Origin: Porites lobata
Lineage: Eukaryota; Cnidaria; Anthozoa; Scleractinia; Poritidae
DNA length: 64,000 nucleotides
Direction of reading: 5' to 3'
NCBI GenBank assembly: GCA_942486035.1
Contig: CALNXK010000046.1
Coordinates: 147,501 to 211,500 of the forward strand
The position numbers were made by a program, and so were the translations under genes. The notes under the pieces were generated by a model. The model was not told the origin of the DNA. It ran no database searches and saw only the letters and a program-made list of their open reading frames with translations. Below, in pieces: positions 56,461-64,000 of this stretch. The stretch's first letter is position 1. Each line of letters opens with the position of its first letter.

Positions 56461-58989
56461 AGACCAGTATCGGATTTGGTCTTTTGTGTTGCCTTTTAAA
56501 GCTACATGTAAGACTTTTCTGTGGATAAATTCCCCTCCCTAATATTTGTAGATAATCATTTATGCCAACCATCAAAATCCTTTTTATAGCTAAATTTAGA
56601 AGTTCAATACCGGGATTTTTATTGATTTATTTGAGGCAGTTAGCATTTTTGCATGTTCACTTAAAAACTATACCAGCTATGGCTTATTTAATAAACGCAT
56701 CTGGGGAAACTGGTTAGAATTAAATGCACATCCATATTGTTTTAAGTTATGATTAAAACTAGAGGTTAGAAATTCTAAGCGTATAATGCTAGCTGCAGCA
56801 GATGCTGGGCAGAGAAACGTCATTTGAGCCGAAACGATAAATGGCGATGCACATAGTTCTAATCAGAGACTCCTTTATTAAGCCAATTAAAATTAATTGG
56901 TTAATTAATACTTATTTGAAACTGTTTACACGCGCAACTGAATGAGCCAAATGTAGCGCAGTTAGAGTGACGCAATGAGAGTGCGTGATAAGAGTATAAA
57001 TTAACTCATCGTGCCATAACACCGCTGACTAACATTCTGACAAAAAATTCAGATCGAAACGCCTAAATGGCAACAGGAAACCGAAGGGACCACGGGAGAC
57101 CAGGGATTAGTGCGCTGCTGGCCTTGGTGATCGAAGCAAAGAGGTAGCCACAAGGGTGCTGTCTGAGGAAGCTGGACTTAAGAAAGTTAGAAAGTTGTGA
57201 CAAAGAAAGAAAAGAAAACAGAGACAATAATAAAACCAAATACCTTGTATTTTTGAAGAAAGAAAACGAAAAGATAAGTTAAAACATTCGGACGTGACAC
57301 TCCAATTAAGTACGCCGGAGCTGTGTCTAGTATGAATAACTCGACAACTACAATTGACACTCCACGGGAGGTAAATGTCACCGCGAAATCCCAACTGATA
57401 CAAGGAATAAAAACGGATCAAATAGAGAAATTACTCGTAACATTATAGCAGCACCCAATGTAACTTGTGCGTAGAAAGCGAGCGCAACCAGGTAAATTCA
57501 GTTAGTTTTTACGTCAATGAAAATTCGAAAACCACATTTCGTTGGTCGAGAACATTTTTACAAAAAGAGAGCAACAAGGCTACAACTAAAACAAGCCGTG
57601 GCAATATAATACTGGCTTTAAATGAGCTTACACCTAAACAAACCTATAAGTGAATAGTCGTTTACTTTCATGTATTACTAGCAACTGTCTCCCTACATAA
57701 CAATAGGTGGATAGGCCTACTTATAAGCGCGTTTTGACAGGCCAGTAATATCTATATCAGTACGATGAAAGACAGAATCTAACGAGAATAAAGAATGGGG
57801 GTTAATTTTATCCCTTAATAACTACCTATGAGCACTTCAGGAGATGGGATTATCAAACGTTTATCATGCACAGCCAGTCGTACACTGTACTACAACATTT
57901 GAGGATGCACAATCTTTTCCATGATCATTATTAGAGCGCGTTCACAATTTATGGGAGAAATTAAGGCAGGAGTGACTAAGCAGGTGTGATTGTCCAATTC
58001 CACATTGTGACATTAAAAATATGAGGGTTCGGCTTTGACGGGGTGGTTAGCTCACTAGCGAGAGCGTGAGGATTCGAGGACTCTGACAAAACTTGGATGC
58101 TTTTCTTCTTTTAATGACTGTCAGCAACACACTCGAGCGCTTTAGCAACTTCAACAGCTCAACTACTATACTACAGCTCAACAACAACTCACTGCACCAA
58201 ATTTTTGTCAACTTATATTATCAATTTAAATGTAGATACGTTCACGCTTGCCAGGCGCGTAGCTGGGGTTTGAGAAGGGGTGTTCGTACTGATACGAATA
58301 TTTCTTAACAGCGGGAAATACTGCGAGCGCCAAAGGGTTTCTTGGGGCGAATCGCTCCCCCAGAAAATGTTAAAATCTAGAAACCTTGAAATGCTATTTT
58401 CAGTAGTCTCCACGTGAATATTTCAAACTCGATCAAGTCTACAAAAACAGGTATTTTTAGTCATAACAACAGTATTTCCGTTTGACTTGGAACCTTCATA
58501 CATAGTGGACATAGTGATAAATACCGGCTAAGTATTCTTATTTATTTATTTGTTTATTTATTTTTTTTCCTCAACCCCCTCCTTTACGGATGTTGTCTAT
58601 ACAAATTCCCGTCTTTCTATTCATGTTCGAGAAACAACACTTACAGTTTCCCACGCATTCATTTCCTCCCGAGCTTCTTGAATTTTCTTAACAAGAGAAA
58701 GGAATAAACTTAAGAGGCATAACTTCTTTCTTTTTTTTCTTAATTTGAAAATCAGATAGCCACGAATTGGTAATGTTTAATTTTAGTACTAAAGACAAGG
58801 TCTAAGAAGTTTACAACTTACTGTGAAGATCTAAAATAAAACGGCGTTCTATTGATACAAGTATTTGCCTGAACATTCTTCGTGCCTTTTTGCTTCGTTA
58901 TTAATTATTATTATTATTATTATTATGTACACTTGTACTCTTTTTGGGCAAGTTTGCTGCGCTCACTATTGACATGGGTAACACCTTCA
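56461..58989. other. Unassigned; simple repeats near the end
   Basis: No exon is supported. An ATT microsatellite lies at 58902-58926. The mixed A/T sequence is otherwise unremarkable. Confidence 0.4.
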
Positions 58990-60195
58990 CCTCTCTCGTG
59001 ACACATTATACACAATGGAGCTTCCACACTCTTGTCCACATTAAAGTTTGCATAATTCGTCCTCAATTAAAGCTTGTTCTTGGGCCTCACAGATGAGAGC
59101 TTCAGTGCTGGATTTTAGGTCAGCTTTTTTTAGCCAACTCCATTTCATCACCCTTTTCTTCCAGCTGCCTCAGAAACTGATCATGTATTTTATTCTCGTC
59201 TCCATGATTTCACTTCTTCTATTGCTTCCTTTTTAAATTTCTCTGGTTTTACAGCAGCTTCTACATCTACCACTCCCGATGCTTTCACTTTCTCCATCAA
59301 CTGCCTTCCATTACTTTTCCCAACGTACCACACACTGTTCTCGTTGCTCGGGATACATCTTTCGCAACTTATTAAACCCCTTCAGCTTTTTCCTCTTGAC
59401 GTATAAAGCCTTTTAATATCACTCTTAGGGTGAGGTGCACCACGCATGGTCATCATCTTTCGAGTTTTTCTGTCCAATTACTTCAGCTCCTCTGTTGTTC
59501 ACTTTAAAGCTCCTGTTCCGTACCACAGCACAACAACTGCCCATATGTTGGCTGCCATGATCTTGTTTCTTCCATGAAGTTTTGAGCTCTAAATCAGCTT
59601 GAGGCGTCTTTTATATAATTCCTTCTTGAGCTGTTGTTTTATTTCTTCGTCGCTTACTTTATTTAGATCTAGAATCCCGAGGTGTCTGTATCCACCTTTT
59701 CCCACTTCATTTATTATTTTCCTGCTGGGTAGCTAAGTCTTCACATCCAACCACCTTAGCTCTCTCCAAAACCAACACCCCGCATTTTTGAAGACTAAAC
59801 TCCATTCCAAGTCCTTACTCATCCCCTTTGCTCTTCTGGCAGAAAATTGTTTTTAATCAGGGAGTTGTACGTGCTTTCCGAAACCACCCCGCCTGTCGGC
59901 AGATTCCACATAAAGGGTAGACATGATATATTGGACGATAATTGTCTACCCCATTCCCAGGGTCTTTAAACACAACATTTTTTTTGGCCCAGCGTCATCC
60001 ACTCTGCGATCACCTTCCTCCCATTCAGAACATCGTCAAGCTGTTGTGCAATTCGGTCATGAAGGAAGGTCAGCTTCTTTAACCAGAATCCTTGAACTCT
60101 GTTTGCTTTGTACTCATTTCGTCCGTGATAGTCACATTGTCTTGCTTGACAATTCCGTTCTTTGTTCACAGTTCCTCCTTTATTCAACCTTTAAT
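58990..60195 (-). pseudogene. Remnant of an R2/NeSL-group LINE
   Basis: On the minus strand the order is CDYHGRNEYKANRVQGFWLK, VIAEWMTLGQ, a degraded NYRPISCLPLMWNLLTG (RT start) and NNFLPEEQKG. A deletion removes the central RT including the catalytic ADD block. The reading then continues MSKDLEWSLVFKNAGC, KIINEVGKGGYRHLGILDL and YKRRLKL.., SKLHGRNKIMAANIWAVVVL. This ending resembles RTs of the R2 superclade (NeSL/Hero-like) with a C-terminal restriction-like nuclease, which is not preserved here. Several stops are present. Confidence 0.6.
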
Positions 60196-61338
60196 TAAAA
60201 TTCCTAGTCTTGCAAAAGGAGTGCCATTGCGCAAGACGTCTAGCTAAACATATAAAATTAAGTGTATAATAATGATAGTAAGTAGGTTGAGTACGGTCCG
60301 GGTGTACGTAGTCGAAAAGGATTCTTGTTGTTGACAGAGGCTGGCGTTTCGACTGCCTGTGCGCTAGTCATCTTCAGAGTCAAAGCGAGTTGTATCACGT
60401 CAGTTGATGGTATTGGTCGTCAGTTGGATGTTATTGGTCGTCTGTCAGTTTAGCCGTGATGTTATTGGCAATGAAGACTCGTAACTCGTCAGTTAGGCTT
60501 TGACAGCTTTTGCTCGCAAAAGTGGCATAATATTCTACTTAGCAATGTTCGTTTATTTCTAAAATTATGCCATTTATTAGTCTCTTTTATTTTGAATTAC
60601 GCTAGTCAAACATGCAGAAATACTGATAGCTTCTACTGTGTACAAGTAAATGGCAAACCCGTTCACCCTATTTACACCTAGAAACTTTAAGAGTGCATAA
60701 TTCATTGTCTGACAACTATTAACAACCAGCACGCGGATGCCACCTTTAGTTGGTTAACTGAATTAGTTATGCGCATGCATTGAGTTCTGTGAAACAGTCG
60801 TGAGTCACTTCCTGAAGAGAAAAAATTAATTTCGTTAATTACGTCAATTTGCCTGTAAGATTGAGCTCGGCTCGATTGCATGATCAATAAATGACCATTT
60901 TGTACTGCAAAACTAGATAAAAGTGCAAATATGCCAGCAGACGAGTGCTATTTTTCGGAAAATAGGTGAAAATAATGCTTGTGATGACAAATTATGCCAA
61001 AAATTATGCTAGCACAATCTTTCAAAGCCTATAATAGCAGCTAGCTTACTTAAAGAAACTAGTGCCTTGAGAAGCCGAAGTCATGCAGCTATCCTTGAAT
61101 TGCGCGCTGAGCTATTTACTAAATGCTTTGTTTTAAACTTTTTACTTGACGAATGCCAACTTTGAAAACAGGTTGATGTACAGTATTGTGCAAAAGAAAT
61201 GAAAGCGGATGTCGCCGAAATTCGACAAATTGTGAACTTTCCATTCAGACGAAAAAGTGGCTAAATCTTGATGCATCTATTGTTCTAACGACGACGAAAT
61301 TTCGCATGCTTGATGATGAACCGAAACGAAATTTCGCA
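60196..61338. other. Unassigned; short TTATTGGTCGTCAGTT repeats
   Basis: Around 60400-60480, GTTATTGG recurs about every 25-45 bp. TTTCGACTGCCTGTGCGCTAG (first 20 bases at about 60346) resembles a common 3' end of cnidarian retroelements, from memory only. No gene. Confidence 0.35.
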
Positions 61339-64000
61339 GGTGACTTCAACCGCACTCTTTCTGAAAATGACAAAAAAGGTGGAAATCCAGTTTGGAAAAA
61401 ATCCATAGTAATTAAAGAAGTTCAGCATCTTGCGAACCTCTATAATTTAACAGACATTTGGCGCGATCGCAATCCGAACGACAACCGCTTCACTTGGAGA
61501 AACAAATCGCTAAAAGTCCAATGCCGACTAGACTTCTTTTTAATTTCAAAAGAACTCAGCAGTGACACACATGCTTGCAATATAATTAACGCCCCTGAAA
61601 CTGATCACTCGGCTGTCGCTTTACATCTTAAAACAGAAGATTTATTGCAACCTAAAGCTCCTGGTTTTTGGAAATTTAATAATTCTCTATTAGACGACGA
61701 AACTTCACTTCCGCAATCCGTGAAAGTCTACGGGATTTCAAAGATAAATATGCTGACCTGGATGACTTAGGTCTAAAATGGGACTTAATTAAAATGGAAA
61801 TTCGTGGATTCACAATCAAGTATTCAAAAATCAAAGCTAAGAACAAGAGGAATGAAGAGGCTGCCCTTCAAAATAAAGTTAATGAGCTTATGCAAAAGTG
61901 CGAACAAAACCCTAGCGACAAAAGAATATTGAACGAGCTTTACGCGACAAAATTGCGCCTTCAAACGATCATGCGACAAAAAACAAAAGGCGCCATTCTT
62001 AGGAGCAAAGCTCGGTGGCATGAGTTTGGTGAGCGAAACTCCAAATACTTCTTCAACCTGGAAAAACGAAATCATTTTAAAAAAACAGTCACAAGGCTCA
62101 AACTTCGTAACAATCAGGTAACTTGTGATCAGTTTGAGATACTACAAGAACAAAAAACTTTTTTTGAAACTCTTTACAAGTCGCAAAATTCCCAGGATAA
62201 TCTGCCTGAATCTGATTTATTCAATTTAGAGAATATTGATCCGCTAGATGAAAACGAACAAATACTGTGTGAAGGCATGATTTCAAAAGAAGAATGCTTA
62301 ACTGCCTTAAAAGAGTTTAAAAACAATAAAACACCAGGAACTGATGGTTTTTCTGCAGAATTCTACAAATTCTTCTGGAGTGACCTTGGCACTGAGATGA
62401 CTGCCAGTTTTACTTATGCTTTCCGAAAAGGTTCACTATCTATCAGCCAAAAGCGCGGAATTATTTCACTCATCCCCAAAAAGAACAAAGACAACTCACT
62501 TTACTTGAAAACCTGCGACCCATATCTCTACTAAACGTTGATTACAAAATTCTGACAAAATCTATTGCAAAAAGACTAGAAAAAGTCCTTCCTAAAATCA
62601 TAAACTCTGACCAAACTGGTTACATTAAAGGACGCTTTATCAGTGAAAACGTTAGATTAATTCAAGATGTAATGTCTCACACTAAGCAGGAAGAAAAACC
62701 CGGTATTGCCATATTTCTTGACTTTCGAAAAGCGTTTGATACAATAGAATGGAACTACTTAAGAGCCGCTTTACAAACGTTTAATTTTTGCCCTGACATA
62801 CTCAACTGGTTTCAAGTTATTTACAACCAAGCATCGAGCTGTGTACTGCACAATGGTCATGCATCGGACTTCTTCCTTCTCGAGCGAGGTGTGCGACAAG
62901 GTTGCCCACTGTCTGGCCTCCTTTTCGTCGTTGGAATCGAACTCTTAGCTAGAGTACTTAAGAAAGACCATTCTATTAAAGGCATCCAAGTCGGTCAGAA
63001 GGAAATTAAGATAACTCAATACGCAGACGATACCACCGTTTTGGTGCGAGATCTTGATTCTGTCACACAATTACTAAAACATTTAGGCAAATTCAAGCAG
63101 ATCAGTGGTCTCGAAATTAACACAAACAAAACCGAAGCGTTGTGGTTAGGATGTTGGAGGTCGCGCAAAGACAAGCCGTTTGGTTTTAAATGGCCCCAAG
63201 AACCAGTCTGTGCCCTTGGTATACACTTTTCCTATGACTTAAAGCAAGCCAACACCCTTAACTTTGAAGAAAAGGTTTGTTCTTTAGAAAAAACACTCAA
63301 TAATTGGAAAAAAGAAAGCTAACTTTAATTGGCAAAATGAATATTGTCAAGACATTAGGTTTGTCGAAACTCATATATTACAGTTCGTTACTGAGCGTAT
63401 CTAAATCCCTTATAGACAGAATTAATAAGATTATTTTCAGCTTCATTTGGGAGGGTAAGCCTCCCAAAATTAAGAAAAAGACTATCATAGGTGAAAAACA
63501 CTGTGGGGGGCCTAAAAATGATTGACTTTGAAATCATGGAGCGGTCGCTAAAGATTGCTTGGATAAAGCGTATTGCTGAATCAAGTAATGCATCGTGGAA
63601 AAAGATCCCAAATCAAGCTCTTAACCAATACGGAGGTCTAGAGTTCCTCATATGCGACTACGATCCTAAGCTACTCAACTTAGAGAACCTCCCGGAGTTT
63701 TACCACACCATTTTAAATCACTGGCATGACTTCAGAAGACTAACCTGTGACAAGCAAATTTCCATAAAAAAAAACAAATAATTTGGAATAACCGTATCAT
63801 ATGTATTGATGGAAAACCGATTTATATTAAATCCTGGTGTACAAGTGGAATTCGTTGCATCGAAGACCTTCTAAATGTTAACCTTAAATTTCTTACCTTA
63901 TCAGAAATGAAAGAGAAATATAACTTTGAATTTCCTTTTACCACTTATTACGGCCTTTTAAGAGCCATCCCAACTGAGTGGAAAAGTGCACTACGAGTCA
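61339..64000 (+). pseudogene. L1/Tx1-like LINE ORF2, 5'-truncated, runs off the right edge
   Basis: Starts inside the AP endonuclease at GDFNRTLSENDKKGG. It continues with the nuclease's RFTWRN, RLDFFLISKEL and TDHSAVAL (usually SDH), then the RT: KTPGTDGFSAEFYKFFW, LIPKK, a shifted LRPISLLNVDYKILTK, DQTGYIKGRF, FLDFRKAFDTIEW (catalytic Asp), VRQGCPLSGLLF and YADDTTVL (catalytic pair), then a thumb with LTLIGKMNIVKTLGLSK. GxDGxxxEFYKxFW places it with the L1/Tx1 group. Frameshifts lie near 61715, 62496, 63310 (A-run), 63515 and 63775 (A-run). The first about 200 endonuclease residues and ORF1 are missing. Confidence 0.85.

Noticed and set aside
58030..58085. tRNA-like A and B boxes (TGGTTAGCTCA .. 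GGATTCGAGGACTC)
   Set aside because: Does not fold into a cloverleaf with a plausible acceptor stem and anticodon arm; at best a decayed tRNA-derived repeat.

Overview
The window is eukaryotic and looks like a cnidarian, most likely an anthozoan (stony coral or anemone relative). It is AT-rich and gene-poor, with short exons in kilobase introns and many layers of transposon remnants. It holds a leucine-rich-repeat (LRR) plus Cys-rich gene of a kind I associate with anthozoans. No bacterial operon, CRISPR array or rRNA was seen.

Layout. 0-11 kb: MITEs, two copies of a roughly 0.75-kb dispersed repeat carrying E2F/CCAAT-like sites, and two decayed LINEs, one of them split by two nested DNA elements. 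11-14 kb: tandem and simple repeats. 14.2-56.3 kb: a plus-strand host gene seen as symmetric 72-102 bp LRR exons (14269, 15352, 35288, 35491, 44807, 49643) followed by two Cys-rich exons (51437, 56154). Its second recognised LRR exon is cut at 15400 by an 18-kb DNA element (15401-33359) with perfect 23-bp CACTG-type terminal inverted repeats; the exon resumes at 33362. The 18-kb element has short GGCC/AAAT-type subterminal repeats and pieces of its own plus-strand gene (30987-31079 and 31682-31879).

Inside the 18-kb element lies a 12.7-kb head-to-tail array of four nearly identical Penelope-like retroelements (16574-29243). Each unit encodes an approximately 880-residue protein (basic N-terminal region plus Penelope-type reverse transcriptase, YIDD active site) that stops where a GIY-YIG nuclease would normally follow. 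Each unit has a complete type I hammerhead ribozyme just before the start codon, and the three inter-unit spacers carry CCAAT and TATA boxes. All four reading frames are broken, almost only by single-base indels in homopolymers.

36-57 kb: a family of DNA elements with GAGGGTCT ends and 6-bp target duplications, further MITEs, a nested hAT-like element, LINE remnants and a frameshifted minus-strand gene fragment at about 40 kb. 59-64 kb: a minus-strand R2/NeSL-like LINE remnant and a plus-strand L1/Tx1-like LINE running off the right edge.

The features most worth following are the ribozyme-bearing tandem Penelope array, its promoter-spacer organisation, and the nesting of array in DNA transposon in LRR exon.
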